DNA of 64,000 bases from CAJQQY01 sp964564545 (GTDB lineage: Bacteria; Bacteroidota; Bacteroidia; Chitinophagales; Saprospiraceae). Location: positions 1-64,000 of the forward strand of contig CAZMBP010000057.1 in assembly GCA_964564545.1 (NCBI GenBank), read 5' to 3'. Both the position numbers and the translations under genes were made by a program. Below, piece after piece: positions 1 to 8,256 of the stretch (within the stretch, counting starts at the first letter, position 1; every line of letters starts with the position of its first letter). The notes beneath the pieces were generated by a model that saw nothing but the letters and a program-made list of their open reading frames with translations, ran no database searches and had not been told where the DNA came from.

Positions 1-116
1 TAATTAAAATTACCTTAAAAAAACTAATCACTAAATTTTATCCGTTGAAAAGTATATTTTTGCTCTCAAATTTTTCTAATCAAAATTACTAGACATTTAA
101 ATCTAAAAAAATATTC

Positions 117-614
117 ATGAGACTATTTTCCCTTTTTATAATTGTTCTTTTTGTTGCTGCCTGTGGCAGTTCAGATGATAACTATTTAAAACCTCGCAAT
201 CTTTTGGAATATGGAATTCCTTACACGATCCTAGCGCCTGATAGTGTTGATATCAAAAAAGAAAATTTAGTTGTGCAAGATGAAGTAATTATTAAAAGTC
301 AGAAATCTGATGATTATGAAGTACGTATATATTTTGGTGAAGCAACAAAAGATGTTGTGGCAACTAAAGCAGAACACTTAAATAATTTAAAAAGCATCTC
401 AGCTTACTCTTCAATCAATGTGGTTTTGGATGAACCAAATGGGTTCGTTTATGAAACCGTAATTGATTCTACTTTGCATAATTTTGGATTCCGAAGAATT
501 ATCGTGCAAGGAGATAGAGAATATATTTTCCAATCTGGAAATGGAAATTATACAAAAGAGCAAGCGGAAGAAATGTACCAAGCTACCATACCTCAAGAGA
601 TGAAAAAGAAATAA
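117..614 (+). CDS. small lipoprotein, unknown function
   Basis: A 165-residue protein with a short hydrophobic signal ending in a lipobox (FVAAC, Cys16), so it is probably a lipoprotein; whether it faces the periplasm or the surface cannot be told. The rest is soluble and mixed alpha/beta by eye, with a conserved-looking stretch around NGFVYETVIDS and HNFGFRRIIVQGDREYIFQ. I do not recognise a family. The start is the ATG directly before the signal peptide. It stands alone on the plus strand and is followed within 25 bp by a strong bidirectional hairpin terminator. No enzyme motif is visible. Confidence 0.75.
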   Translation: MRLFSLFIIVLFVAACGSSDDNYLKPRNLLEYGIPYTILAPDSVDIKKENLVVQDEVIIKSQKSDDYEVRIYFGEATKDVVATKAEHLNNLKSISAYSSINVVLDEPNGFVYETVIDSTLHNFGFRRIIVQGDREYIFQSGNGNYTKEQAEEMYQATIPQEMKKK

Positions 615-638
615 TAAATGATCATTCGTAAAATGAGA

Positions 639-671
639 AAAGGCTTTCACAAAATTTTGTGAAAGCCTTTT
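639..671. terminator. bidirectional hairpin terminator
   Basis: An AAAGGCTTTCAC arm and its complement GTGAAAGCCTTT flank a short AT loop, with A- and T-runs on both sides. It serves the lipoprotein gene on the plus strand and possibly the tiny minus-strand ORF at 694-762. Confidence 0.85.
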
Positions 672-693
672 CAATTTCTTAGTGTTTGTTCTA

Positions 694-762
694 CTAAGCT
701 TCTTGTATAATTTCATATCCGAAAACAACAAGGATTAGTGCTAAAATGCTTAAAATGATCAT
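694..762 (-). CDS. possible 22-residue membrane peptide
   Basis: The minus strand encodes a very short ORF starting at ATG 762 (MIILSILALILVVFGYE...) that is almost entirely one hydrophobic helix ending in a charged tail (IIQEA). It ends 23 bp before a perfect hairpin terminator in the correct orientation. The reading frame stays open upstream of the ATG for 12 more codons (PDNRIFLQNPLP), which look protein-like but contain no standard start codon. I do not recognise the family. Single-helix peptides of this size are real in bacteria but also arise by chance, so the call is tentative. Confidence 0.35.
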   Translation of the reverse strand: MIILSILALILVVFGYEIIQEA

Positions 763-948
763 GGGTAAAGGGTTTTGTAAAAAAATTCGGTTATCGGGTT
801 AGACCCTTAATAAACGACTTTTGGATTATAATGAAAACACTATCTAGATGATATTTGTTCTCTAAAAGTTGCTTCAAGTTACAACTCAATTGGCGGATTG
901 GCAAATAACGAAAATTCGCTAATTCTCCAAAATGATCATTTCACTAAC

Positions 949-983
949 AAAAAAGACCGAAAACGATTGTTTTCGGTCTTTTT
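949..983. terminator. bidirectional terminator downstream of sodA
   Basis: The arms AAAAAGACCGAAAAC and its near-perfect complement enclose a 5-base loop, with T-runs in both directions. It lies about 80 bp past the sodA stop codon on the minus strand. Confidence 0.85.
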
Positions 984-1062
984 CATCAAACTAAAGGGGG
1001 CAATTTTCGAAATGTTAAAATTTATTAAATTTCTGAATTGTCTCTTTTATTACATTATTTAT

Positions 1063-1683
1063 TTACTTTTTTGTAGCTGCAGATAAGTTTTGAGCTACTT
1101 GTTTCCAGTTAATAACATTGAAAAATGCCTCAACATAATCAGGTCGTTTGTTCTGATATTTCAAGTAATAAGCATGCTCCCATACATCCAAACCTAAGAT
1201 TGGAGTTCCTTTTTTCTCAGCACAATCCATTAATGGATTATCTTGATTAGGAGTACTTGTTACAAATAATTTTCCTTTATTGCTTACACACAACCAAGCC
1301 CAACCTGAACCAAATTGAGTTTTTGCAGCAGCTGCAAATGCATCTTTAAATTTTTCGAATGAGCCAAAATCTTTATTGATTGCTGCTCCGATTTTACTTC
1401 TGTTAGAAGGTTGTCCTCCACCTTTTGGAGACATCACTTTCCAAAACAAAGAGTGATTGTAAAATCCACCTCCGTTATTTCTAACTGCAGCTCCATGAGT
1501 AGAAGCTTTTTTCAAAATATCTTCGATAGATTTTTTTGCAAGATCAGTTCCTTCGATCGCTGCATTTAATTTGTTAGTGTATCCATTGTGATGCTTGGTG
1601 TGATGAATCGTCATTGTACGCTTGTCAATGTGTGGCATCAAGTCACCGTATTCATAAGGGAGTTTAGGAAGTTTAAAAGCCAT
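1063..1683 (-). CDS. sodA: superoxide dismutase (Fe/Mn family)
   Basis: Converts superoxide to oxygen and hydrogen peroxide. The 206 residues match the usual family length and no export signal is seen, so it is cytoplasmic. The four metal ligands are visible: His27 (MTIHHTKHH), His77 (NHSLFWK), Asp166 and His170 (LDVWEHAYY). The NNGGGFYNHSLFW segment and the TPNQDNPLM loop resemble manganese-type or cambialistic enzymes more than strict iron enzymes; that metal assignment is an inference. The start is the ATG before MAFKLPKLPYEYG, the normal N-terminus. A promoter of the Bacteroidota type lies about 55 bp upstream and the gene is monocistronic with a strong terminator. Confidence 0.96.
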   Translation of the reverse strand: MAFKLPKLPYEYGDLMPHIDKRTMTIHHTKHHNGYTNKLNAAIEGTDLAKKSIEDILKKASTHGAAVRNNGGGFYNHSLFWKVMSPKGGGQPSNRSKIGAAINKDFGSFEKFKDAFAAAAKTQFGSGWAWLCVSNKGKLFVTSTPNQDNPLMDCAEKKGTPILGLDVWEHAYYLKYQNKRPDYVEAFFNVINWKQVAQNLSAATKK

Positions 1684-1735
1684 AATCTGTTTAATTTTTA
1701 AATTTGGAAATTAATTGTCTTTGTTAAAAAACGCT

Positions 1736-1761
1736 CAAAGATAAAAAGTTTTACAAAACAA
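1736..1761 (-). promoter_or_regulatory. predicted sodA promoter
   Basis: Read on the minus strand there is a TTG at 1761-1759 and TATCTTTG at 1743-1736, matching the Bacteroidota -33 TTG / -7 TANNTTTG consensus with a slightly short 15-bp spacer. Confidence 0.55.
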
Positions 1762-1857
1762 AAAGAACGTTTTAGTGAAAACGAATTTAGATAAATATTG
1801 TTCGTTGTTTTGACTAAAAATAAAATTGTAAATGTATTGTTATATAGTATTAAAAAA

Positions 1858-2211
1858 ATGATCGCACTACTTGTCATTAAAACTAACCAGCTAGAAAAGC
1901 AAAAAGCATTTTATGAAAACTTTGGACTGGTTTTCCAAAAAGAAAAACATGGAAATGGGCCAGAGCATTTTAGCACATTTATAAAACCCCAAAATGTCGT
2001 TTTTGAAATTTATCCCTTACCGAAAAATCAACTGAAATCTGACATGACAACTCGCTTAGGTTTTCAAGTTGATGATTTGAAAAAGACAATTAATTCTATT
2101 TTGAGAATAGGAGGAGTAATAAAAAGTGATATTCGAAAAACTGAATTTGGAATTTTGTCAATAGTGAAAGATTTTGACGGAAGAAGCATTGAAGTTTATC
2201 AAAAGGAATGA
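1858..2211 (+). CDS. VOC-fold (glyoxalase/bleomycin resistance-like) protein
   Basis: A single vicinal-oxygen-chelate domain of 117 residues. The start MIALLVIKTNQLEKQKAFYENFGLVF is the first beta strand and helix of the fold, and the end FGILSIVKDFDGRSIEVYQKE is the usual closing strand with a possible metal-ligand Glu. An upstream in-frame TTG at 1798 would add 20 AT-rich residues, so the ATG at 1858 is preferred. Family members include glyoxalases, dioxygenases and antibiotic-binding proteins, and nothing here fixes the substrate. The stop codon is immediately followed by a remnant of an unrelated secreted protein, so the downstream context has been rearranged. Confidence 0.8.
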   Translation: MIALLVIKTNQLEKQKAFYENFGLVFQKEKHGNGPEHFSTFIKPQNVVFEIYPLPKNQLKSDMTTRLGFQVDDLKKTINSILRIGGVIKSDIRKTEFGILSIVKDFDGRSIEVYQKE

Positions 2212-2215
2212 CTTT

Positions 2216-2466
2216 CCATTCAATATAATGATTTCACCAAATCCAACTTCTGATTTTTTCAAAATCAGTTTGCCAAAACCAATCAATGAACAACTATCTC
2301 TTCAAATATTTTCTTTGGATGGAAAGTTAGTTTTACAAAAAGAAATTCAACAAGGAAGTTCCGTTTTTAAAATAAATGTAAATGCATTGTTAGAAGGAAT
2401 TCACCATGTAAAATAAAAGGGGAGAAAATTAACGGAATAAAAAAATTGGTTATTCACAAAGAGTAA
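2216..2466 (+). pseudogene. frameshifted remnant of a type IX secretion sorting domain
   Basis: The frame that overlaps and continues past the VOC gene encodes a typical type A C-terminal sorting domain: ISPNPTSDFFKISLP, then LQIFSLDGKLV, then LLEGIHHVK, where it stops at 2414-2416. If one A is restored in the A-run at 2411-2413, the frame continues as IKGEKINGIKKLVIHKE and stops at 2464-2466, which is exactly how such domains normally end. So this is the 3' end of a lost secreted-protein gene carrying a one-base deletion. The catalytic or adhesive part is absent, and nothing upstream of about 2216 resembles it. It is not expected to make a functional protein. Confidence 0.75.
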
Positions 2467-2535
2467 TTTCCCAAAAGACTATTTGCTTTTACTTTTTAAA
2501 ATATAATCGTTTTTGGAAAACCGACTTACAAACAA

Positions 2536-2568
2536 AAAACCCGACGTTGATTTCTCAACATCGGGTTT
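2536..2568. terminator. terminator downstream of citrate synthase gene
   Basis: The arms AAACCCGACGTTGA and TCAACATCGGGTTT form an imperfect 14-bp stem with a short loop; A/T runs flank both sides. It lies 30 bp beyond the minus-strand stop at 2600. Confidence 0.8.
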
Positions 2569-2599
2569 TATATTTTTCAAAAAAGAAAACAACTAAATC

Positions 2600-3919
2600 T
2601 TAGTTCTTCGCTGCTTCTTTTGCTAAATGTTCTTTCACCCATTCTGTCGTTACAGACTTTGGTCGCTCAAGTGGGAAACCTAAAGCTCGTGACCAACAAA
2701 GTGCAGACAAAACTCCAAGTGCTCTCGACACTCCAAATAATACTGTGTAGAAACTATATTCGTTCATTCCGTAGTGAACCAAAATTGCTCCTGAATGAGC
2801 ATCTACATTAGGCCAAGGGTTTTTCACTTTTCCTAATGCTTGCAATTCCTTTGGTACTACTTCAAAACATTTCCAAACTACATTGATGATATCTGAGCCT
2901 GAAATATTTTCTTTAGCAAATCTTCTCTGCTCAACGAATCGAGGATCTGGTTCTCTTAAAACAGCATGGCCATATCCTGGAATTACTTGTCGTGCAGCTA
3001 AGGTTGCTTTGACATATTTTCTGATTTGTGCTTTGGTAGGTTTTTTTGTTCCCAAAGATTCCAACATTCTGAAAATCCACTTGATCACTTCTTGATTTGC
3101 TAAACCATGCAATGGTCCAGCCAACGAATTCATTCCACCTGCAAGCGCAAGATAAGCATCACTCAAAGTTGACCCAACCAAATGAGTCGCGTGAGCAGAA
3201 GCATTTCCTCCTTCATGATCTGCATGAACAGTCAAATACAATCTCATAAAGCTTTTAAACTCATCACCTGGAATTCCCAACATGTGAGCAAAGTTTCCTC
3301 CCCAATCTAAAGTCAGATCTGGAGCAATGTGATCTCCGTTATGATAAGTTCTTCTGTAAATATATGCTGCTACTCGTGGTAACATTGCAATCAAATTCAT
3401 AGTGTCTTCATACGTTGCATCCCAATAATCATTTTTGCTCATGCCTTTAGCATATCGTTGTGCAAAAATACTTTTCGTTTGTAACGAAACAATCGCAATA
3501 CTAAATTGAGTCATCGGATGAGTATCTTTTGGAAGCGCATCCAACGCATCAAAAGTATGTTGAGGTACCGTACTTCTAGCTACCCATTGAGCAGTCAATC
3601 CTTTCACTTGTTCTTCTGTTGGAATTTCTCCAACTAACATCAACCAGAACAATGCTTCAGGTAATGGTTCTTTTCCATTCACCACTCGAGGTAATGCTTC
3701 TCGCAGTTCTGGAATTGAATATCCTCTGAATCTAATTCCTTTGATTGGATCTAATTGTGAAGTTTCCCAAATCATACTTTTCACTCCACGCATTCCCCCA
3801 AAGACTTGACCGAGTGTAACCTCATCAACTTTAGTTCCGCCTTGCGTTTTTAAAAGACTTTTAACTTCGGTTTTTAATTGAGATGATTTTTCAAAAAATT
3901 TTTGCTTGAGTAAATCCAT
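2600..3919 (-). CDS. gltA: citrate synthase, mitochondrial (eukaryotic) type
   Basis: Condenses acetyl-CoA and oxaloacetate to citrate, the entry step of the TCA cycle. The 439-residue protein is of the eukaryotic mitochondrial type rather than the hexameric NADH-regulated bacterial type: it carries MIWETSQLDPIKGIRFRGYSI near the start, long loops such as HADHEGGNASAHATHLVGS, and the PLHGLANQE and PGYGHAVLREPDPR motifs. The catalytic triad is seen as His271, His318 and Asp373 (NVDAHSGA). The start MDLLKQKFFEKSSQLK lacks a targeting peptide, as expected in a bacterium. It is monocistronic, with its own promoter about 100 bp upstream and a terminator downstream. The functional call is very secure. 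Confidence 0.96.
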   Translation of the reverse strand: MDLLKQKFFEKSSQLKTEVKSLLKTQGGTKVDEVTLGQVFGGMRGVKSMIWETSQLDPIKGIRFRGYSIPELREALPRVVNGKEPLPEALFWLMLVGEIPTEEQVKGLTAQWVARSTVPQHTFDALDALPKDTHPMTQFSIAIVSLQTKSIFAQRYAKGMSKNDYWDATYEDTMNLIAMLPRVAAYIYRRTYHNGDHIAPDLTLDWGGNFAHMLGIPGDEFKSFMRLYLTVHADHEGGNASAHATHLVGSTLSDAYLALAGGMNSLAGPLHGLANQEVIKWIFRMLESLGTKKPTKAQIRKYVKATLAARQVIPGYGHAVLREPDPRFVEQRRFAKENISGSDIINVVWKCFEVVPKELQALGKVKNPWPNVDAHSGAILVHYGMNEYSFYTVLFGVSRALGVLSALCWSRALGFPLERPKSVTTEWVKEHLAKEAAKN

Positions 3920-4022
3920 TGATTTCTTATTGTATTTTTAATTCCTGAATAAATCAGGATAGATTAATTGAATTATAAAATGGTAACGCATGAACATGAA
4001 TATTGTTAATTCAAACTGCCAA

Positions 4023-4050
4023 CAAAAATATTAATTTTTTACCACACCAA
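4023..4050 (-). promoter_or_regulatory. predicted promoter of the citrate synthase gene
   Basis: On the minus strand TTG (4050-4048) is followed after 17 bp by TATTTTTG (4030-4023), a good match to the Bacteroidota TTG-N17-23-TANNTTTG promoter. It implies a leader of about 95 nt. Confidence 0.6.
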
Positions 4051-4114
4051 GGTTTTTTTTGATAAGATATATAATGGTAGAAGAAAAAAAGGAAAAGGAG
4101 AGAGGTCAGAAAAA

Positions 4115-4151
4115 AATAAAAGACTTGAATGATCCATTCAAGTCTTTTATT
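4115..4151. terminator. terminator of the 4171-4590 gene
   Basis: The arms AATAAAAGACTTGAATG and CATTCAAGTCTTTTATT pair perfectly around a 3-base loop, with a T-run after it on the plus strand and A/T-rich sequence on the minus side. Confidence 0.85.
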
Positions 4152-4170
4152 TTTTTTTTCAAAAGTTAGA

Positions 4171-4590
4171 TTAATTAACTTTGATAAGTGCTTTTTTAAT
4201 TTCGAGTGGAGTAGCTCCTTCTTTTTGCATTCTAGAAGAAACCGCAGCTCGTCTAGTTCTTAATTCATGTTCTTCTTTGGTCAACATTTTTGCTTGATCT
4301 CTATCCAAAATTCTTCGAATGGAGAAATTAGTTTGTTGTTCATTCCCACTCATCTTCGCTAAATATTTATCAATATCAGTTGCTTCAAGAGGAGCAATTT
4401 CTGATTCATTTTTAAGCTTGCGCTGTTGGATTTTTAACATCTTTACAGTTTGGGCATCAGTCAAATTATATTTTTCAACCAAAACTTGAGTGATTGCTTC
4501 TGCAGATGATCGATCAACATCTGTATTTTTTTGTGCAAAAACACTAACCATCATAAAAAGCATTAAACCACTTAAAAGTATCTTTTTCAT
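4171..4590 (-). CDS. secreted small helical protein, unknown function
   Basis: A 139-residue protein starting MKKILLSGLMLFMMVSVFAQ, a clear signal peptide that ends at the usual Ala-Gln. An upstream in-frame ATG at 4680 would place 30 extra residues before the signal peptide, so the start at 4590 is preferred. The mature part is highly charged and predicted helical (AEAITQVLVEKYNLTDAQTV, ILDRDQAKMLTKEEHE), resembling the small periplasmic proteins with LTxxQ-type helices that are common in Bacteroidota (compare Spy/CpxP-like folds). That resemblance is only by eye. No catalytic motif is visible. It stands alone between two terminators. Confidence 0.7.
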   Translation of the reverse strand: MKKILLSGLMLFMMVSVFAQKNTDVDRSSAEAITQVLVEKYNLTDAQTVKMLKIQQRKLKNESEIAPLEATDIDKYLAKMSGNEQQTNFSIRRILDRDQAKMLTKEEHELRTRRAAVSSRMQKEGATPLEIKKALIKVN

Positions 4591-4792
4591 ATTTCTTAGA
4601 ATTAAAAGCTCAAATAAAGTTGAGACAACATTAATTAAATTATTTTTGCTAAAGTAAGGAGTTGAAATGGAAAATCTCAACTTTGATTACAAAATGTAAA
4701 ACATTTATTAAAAAAATAGGCTTTGATTCGTTTGATATTGAGCGCTTGACGTTTTACGGTCGGCCTTGTAATTTCAGTTTAAACAAAAATTC

Positions 4793-5380
4793 ATGCTCAT
4801 AATACAAGATAAACTCGTCAGCGACGACGTGATAAAAAAACAATTCCTCTGTAATCTTAAAGCTTGCAAAGGTGCTTGCTGCTGGGAAGGTGATTTTGGT
4901 GCTCCATTGGAAGAAGACGAAATTGATATTTTGGATCAGATCTACGATAAGGTCGCTCCTTTTTTAACCGAAAGTGGCAAAGAAGCGATTGCTAAAAATG
5001 GTACCTCAGTTTACTATGATGATGCTGAAGAATTTGGAACCTCTCTCCAACCAGATGGAGCTTGTTCTTTTATGACCATCGATGAATTAGGTATCGCAAA
5101 ATGTGGAATTGAACAAGCATACAAAGCCGGAGTAATTGATTTTAAAAAACCCATTTCTTGTCACCTCTACCCTATTCGAGTGGAAAAAGATGAAAGAGTA
5201 AATTTTGAAGCACTTAATTATGATTTTTGGGATATTTGTTCGGCTGCTTGTGAATTAGGGAAAAAAGAGGAATTGCCCGTTTACAAATTTTTAAAAGAAC
5301 CTTTGATTCGTAAATATGGAGAAGAATTTTACGAAGAGTTGGATGCGGCAGCGGAGCATTTGAAAGAATCAAATGAATAA
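4793..5380 (+). CDS. DUF3109 family Cys-rich protein
   Basis: A 195-residue cytoplasmic protein with nine cysteines. The N-terminal cluster CNLKACKGACC (Cys20, 25, 29, 30) and the later Cys91, 104, 123, 149 and 153 (DGACSF, AKCGIE, ISCHLYPIR, DICSAACELG) are typical of DUF3109, which is related to the YkgJ CxxCxxCC proteins thought to bind zinc or an iron-sulfur centre. The biochemical role of the family is not established as far as I know. The start is the only reasonable ATG, close to the first Cys cluster. It is followed directly by an inverted-repeat element rather than by another gene. Confidence 0.85.
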   Translation: MLIIQDKLVSDDVIKKQFLCNLKACKGACCWEGDFGAPLEEDEIDILDQIYDKVAPFLTESGKEAIAKNGTSVYYDDAEEFGTSLQPDGACSFMTIDELGIAKCGIEQAYKAGVIDFKKPISCHLYPIRVEKDERVNFEALNYDFWDICSAACELGKKEELPVYKFLKEPLIRKYGEEFYEELDAAAEHLKESNE

Positions 5381-5383
5381 CAA

Positions 5384-5463
5384 AATATTGAACAATGATT
5401 TGAGAGGTCTGATCAAAAATCTTTGTATTTCATTTCTAAAATCAAAAATCTTTGTTCAATATT
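5384..5463. repeat. 80-bp element bounded by a 12-bp inverted repeat
   Basis: AATATTGAACAA at 5384-5395 is exactly complementary to TTGTTCAATATT at 5452-5463. Inside is a 14-bp direct repeat ATCAAAAATCTTTG (5412-5425 and 5441-5454). The element begins 3 bp after the stop codon of the DUF3109 gene. It may be a small non-autonomous mobile element or an RNA hairpin; no second copy is visible in this window. Confidence 0.5.
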
Positions 5464-5749
5464 AACTATTCCCTATTCTCTCCCTAACTTTTTCCCATTT
5501 TCTCCGTTTAAAACAAAAATCTATTTCAAGCCTCATTCCTCTGAAAACTCATAAAATACGTGCTTTTTTTGATTTTCAGACCTAAGAATGATACCTTTGC
5601 ATGGATTTTTCCGAACCTACAAAATTTGACGTACCCCGTCAGCTTCTACTTTAGGAAAAATTTAAAGTATTGATCTCGCCATCAGTACTTTATGTATTTA
5701 ATAAAAACACATATATTTTAAAGTAAATCAATCAAAATTATAATACGAA
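5464..5749. other. leader region of the PpiD-like gene
   Basis: Gene-free. It contains the promoter at 5569-5599 and, in the resulting roughly 145-nt leader, a small hairpin TGACG-TACCC-CGTCA around 5627-5641. No ORF of interest is seen. Confidence 0.5.
5569..5599 (+). promoter_or_regulatory. predicted promoter of the PpiD-like gene
   Basis: TTG at 5569-5571 and TACCTTTG at 5592-5599, separated by 20 bp, match the Bacteroidota housekeeping promoter well. Confidence 0.65.
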
Positions 5750-7933
5750 ATGGCGTTAATTGGAAAAATTAGAAAAAACAACTGGCTTTTGATTTTTGCT
5801 ATCGGTCTAGGATTGGCAGCATTTATCATGATGGATTCTATGTCAGGTGATAGAAGTATTGGAGCAACTAGTGGAACAACCATTGGAAATATTGCTGGAA
5901 ACAAAATTAGTTACCCTGATTTCGATAGACAATATCAAATTAGAAGTAAAAACTTTCAAAGTAATGATAGCTATGGACAGCGAGCTAGTTTATGGAATTA
6001 CTTAGTTGAAAAATCAATCATCCAAAACGAAGCTGAAGCTTTAGGTTTAGGAGTAAGCACTAAAGAATTAAGAGACTTACAATTCGGTCCAGTTGCTGAT
6101 TTGAGTCCATTAATGGCGTCTCGATTCCCTGCTGGAGGAGCTCAAACTCAATTCAACCCTAATCCTCAACCAGACATGGAAAGAATTAGACAATTCCAAC
6201 AAATGATCGAAGATGATGGAGTTAATGGTGAGCCATTAAGTAAAGACTTTGTCGATTTTTGGAAAATGCATGAAGGAGAGGTAAGAAAAGAGCGTATTCA
6301 ATCTAAATTGAATACATTGGTAACTAAGTCTATGTATAATCCTTCTTGGATGGTAGAAAAAGCATATGCTGACCAAAATCAAAGAATCACTTTCGAATAT
6401 GTAAAAATTCCTTTCGATGAGGTTCAAGATAGTGAAGTAACATTAACTGATGAAGATTTGTCTAGCTACCTTAAAGCTAATGCTGCAAAGTACATGCAAG
6501 ATGAAGAAACTCGAAAAGCAGGTTTTGTTACATTTAATGTAACTCCTTCTGCTAAAGATTCTTCGGATATTAAAGCTGAGGTTGCAGAATTAGGAAATGA
6601 TTTCGCTTCAAAAACTGACGAAGAAGATATTAATCTTTTTATCGAAAGTAATTTTGGAACTAGAGGTCAAGGTTGGTTAACTGCTGATCAGTTGAACGAA
6701 GCAATTAAAGTAAGTGCATTTGAACAAGCAGTAGGATCTGTTACTGCTCCATATTTAGAAGGAAGAGCTTATAAAGTAGCTAAAATTTTAGATAGACAAG
6801 TTTTACCTGACTCTGCAACAGTTCGTCACATCTTAATTAGTGATCCTAATTTACAACGAGGTCAAAAACCATTCGAAGCTCAATATGTAGCTTGGGAAAA
6901 AAGAGCAGATAGTTTGAAAGCGGTTATCGAAGCTGGTGGAGACTTTTCAGCTTTGGCTGCTGAATTCAGTACAGATGGAGGAAGTAAGAATAATGGTGGA
7001 GTGTATGAATATACTGCAATCAATCAATGGGTGCCTACATTCAACGATGTAGCTTTCTTCAAAGGAGAGTTAAATAAACTTTACTCAATTAGAACTGACT
7101 TTGGTGTTCACTTAATTGAGCCTTTAGGTAGAAAAAACATTACTGATACTGAACGAGTAAAAGTGGCTTACTTAAGCAAAAACGTTATTCCTTCAAGACA
7201 AACAACAAAAGCTGTTTACGCTCAAGCAACTGATTTTATTAGAAATAATAAAACAGTAGATGCAATGAAAGCAGCAGCAGAAGGTGATGCTAACTTAGAA
7301 TATACTGTTTCAAACCCTGTAACTATAAATGATTATAATGTTCAAGGTCTTGGATCAAACGAAGACTCTAGAAAAATGATCAAGTTCGCATTTGAAAATA
7401 ATGTTGGAGATGTTTCTTCTGATGTATATAGTTTCCAAGATCAGGTTGATTTTTATGATAATAAATACATCGTTTCAGGTGTTGACATGATTCAAACAGC
7501 AGGAAATGCTTCTCTTGAAGGTGTTAGAGATATCATTACTCCTATCGTAAGAAATATGAAAAAAGGAGAAATTATTAAAGGAAAAATTAATACACAAGAT
7601 TTATCATCTATTGCAAGTACTTTCCAAACTGATTTGGATACTGCGTCGAATGTAAGCTTTAGTTCTCCTAATGTTCCTGGCCTTGGTCAAGAACCAAAGG
7701 TAGTAGCTGCAGCTTTTTCATTAGATCAAGGAGGTGTTTCCCCTGCAGTAATTGGTGAAAATGGAGTTTTTGTGGTAAAAACTACTTCAAAACCAGCAGC
7801 AACTCCTCCGTCTAACATTGCTTCAATTAGAAATACTATTCGATTGAATTCTCAGAATCAAGTAAGAACTGCGGTAATGCAATCCATGAAAAAGAATGCA
7901 GATATCGATGATAATCGTTCTACTTTCTTTTAA
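5750..7933 (+). CDS. PpiD/SurA-like peptidyl-prolyl isomerase, membrane-anchored
   Basis: A 727-residue periplasmic folding factor. It begins with a short cytoplasmic stretch (MALIGKIRKNNW), then one membrane helix (about residues 13-32), then a SurA-like N-terminal chaperone region. A parvulin domain lies at about residues 353-465, recognisable from VRHILIS, GGDFSALAAEFSTDGGS and FGVHLIEPLG. The C-terminal part holds a second, degenerate parvulin-like segment (KVVAAAFSLDQGGVSPAVI...FVVKT). This layout is that of PpiD, which is anchored in the inner membrane and helps newly exported proteins fold; the many outer-membrane and secreted proteins encoded nearby are plausible clients. It has its own promoter and a strong terminator. 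Confidence 0.9.
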   Translation: MALIGKIRKNNWLLIFAIGLGLAAFIMMDSMSGDRSIGATSGTTIGNIAGNKISYPDFDRQYQIRSKNFQSNDSYGQRASLWNYLVEKSIIQNEAEALGLGVSTKELRDLQFGPVADLSPLMASRFPAGGAQTQFNPNPQPDMERIRQFQQMIEDDGVNGEPLSKDFVDFWKMHEGEVRKERIQSKLNTLVTKSMYNPSWMVEKAYADQNQRITFEYVKIPFDEVQDSEVTLTDEDLSSYLKANAAKYMQDEETRKAGFVTFNVTPSAKDSSDIKAEVAELGNDFASKTDEEDINLFIESNFGTRGQGWLTADQLNEAIKVSAFEQAVGSVTAPYLEGRAYKVAKILDRQVLPDSATVRHILISDPNLQRGQKPFEAQYVAWEKRADSLKAVIEAGGDFSALAAEFSTDGGSKNNGGVYEYTAINQWVPTFNDVAFFKGELNKLYSIRTDFGVHLIEPLGRKNITDTERVKVAYLSKNVIPSRQTTKAVYAQATDFIRNNKTVDAMKAAAEGDANLEYTVSNPVTINDYNVQGLGSNEDSRKMIKFAFENNVGDVSSDVYSFQDQVDFYDNKYIVSGVDMIQTAGNASLEGVRDIITPIVRNMKKGEIIKGKINTQDLSSIASTFQTDLDTASNVSFSSPNVPGLGQEPKVVAAAFSLDQGGVSPAVIGENGVFVVKTTSKPAATPPSNIASIRNTIRLNSQNQVRTAVMQSMKKNADIDDNRSTFF

Positions 7934-7944
7934 CTGAGAAGGTC

Positions 7945-7984
7945 AAAAAAATAACAGGATCAAATATGATCCTGTTATTTTTTT
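7945..7984 (+). terminator. terminator of the PpiD-like gene
   Basis: The arms AAAAAATAACAGGATC and GATCCTGTTATTTTTT pair perfectly around a short loop, ending in a T-run. Confidence 0.88.
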
Positions 7985-8187
7985 GTTTTAACTTTATATT
8001 GTTTTTGCCCCTAACCTGCTTAACTTCACCTTCCGCAACCGATTACCATAGAATTCTTCCAAAAGCACGATCTAAACTGTTACATATTATATTTTTCGCA
8101 TAATTATTGATGAATTTAATTATTCGGTTTCCCAAAATTAATATTTCGCAATTCATTGATTTTCAATCATTTCTTTAATTGTATCAT

Positions 8188-8195
8188 TAATTTTG
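8188..8195 (+). promoter_or_regulatory. possible -7 element upstream of ugd
   Basis: TAATTTTG fits TANNTTTG 62 bp before the ugd start. No well-spaced TTG is seen upstream, so support is moderate. The rest of 7985-8256 is AT-rich with no ORF. Confidence 0.35.
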
Positions 8196-8256
8196 GAAAA
8201 CTCTTTTATTATAAATTTTTGAATCCTTATTATTTAACTAAAAACCCATTCCTATT

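Larger units (their letters stand above)
672..1062. other. gene-poor stretch between lipoprotein and sodA
   Basis: Apart from the tiny minus-strand ORF at 694-762 and the hairpin at 949-983 nothing convincing is seen here. The plus-strand ORF at 898-1086 runs through the terminator and has no coding character. Confidence 0.6.

Noticed and set aside
411..731. Minus-strand ORF of 106 codons
   Set aside because: It overlaps the lipoprotein gene, crosses its terminator and has no protein-like composition.
898..1086. Plus-strand ORF of 62 codons
   Set aside because: It reads through the sodA terminator and into the end of sodA; low-complexity product.
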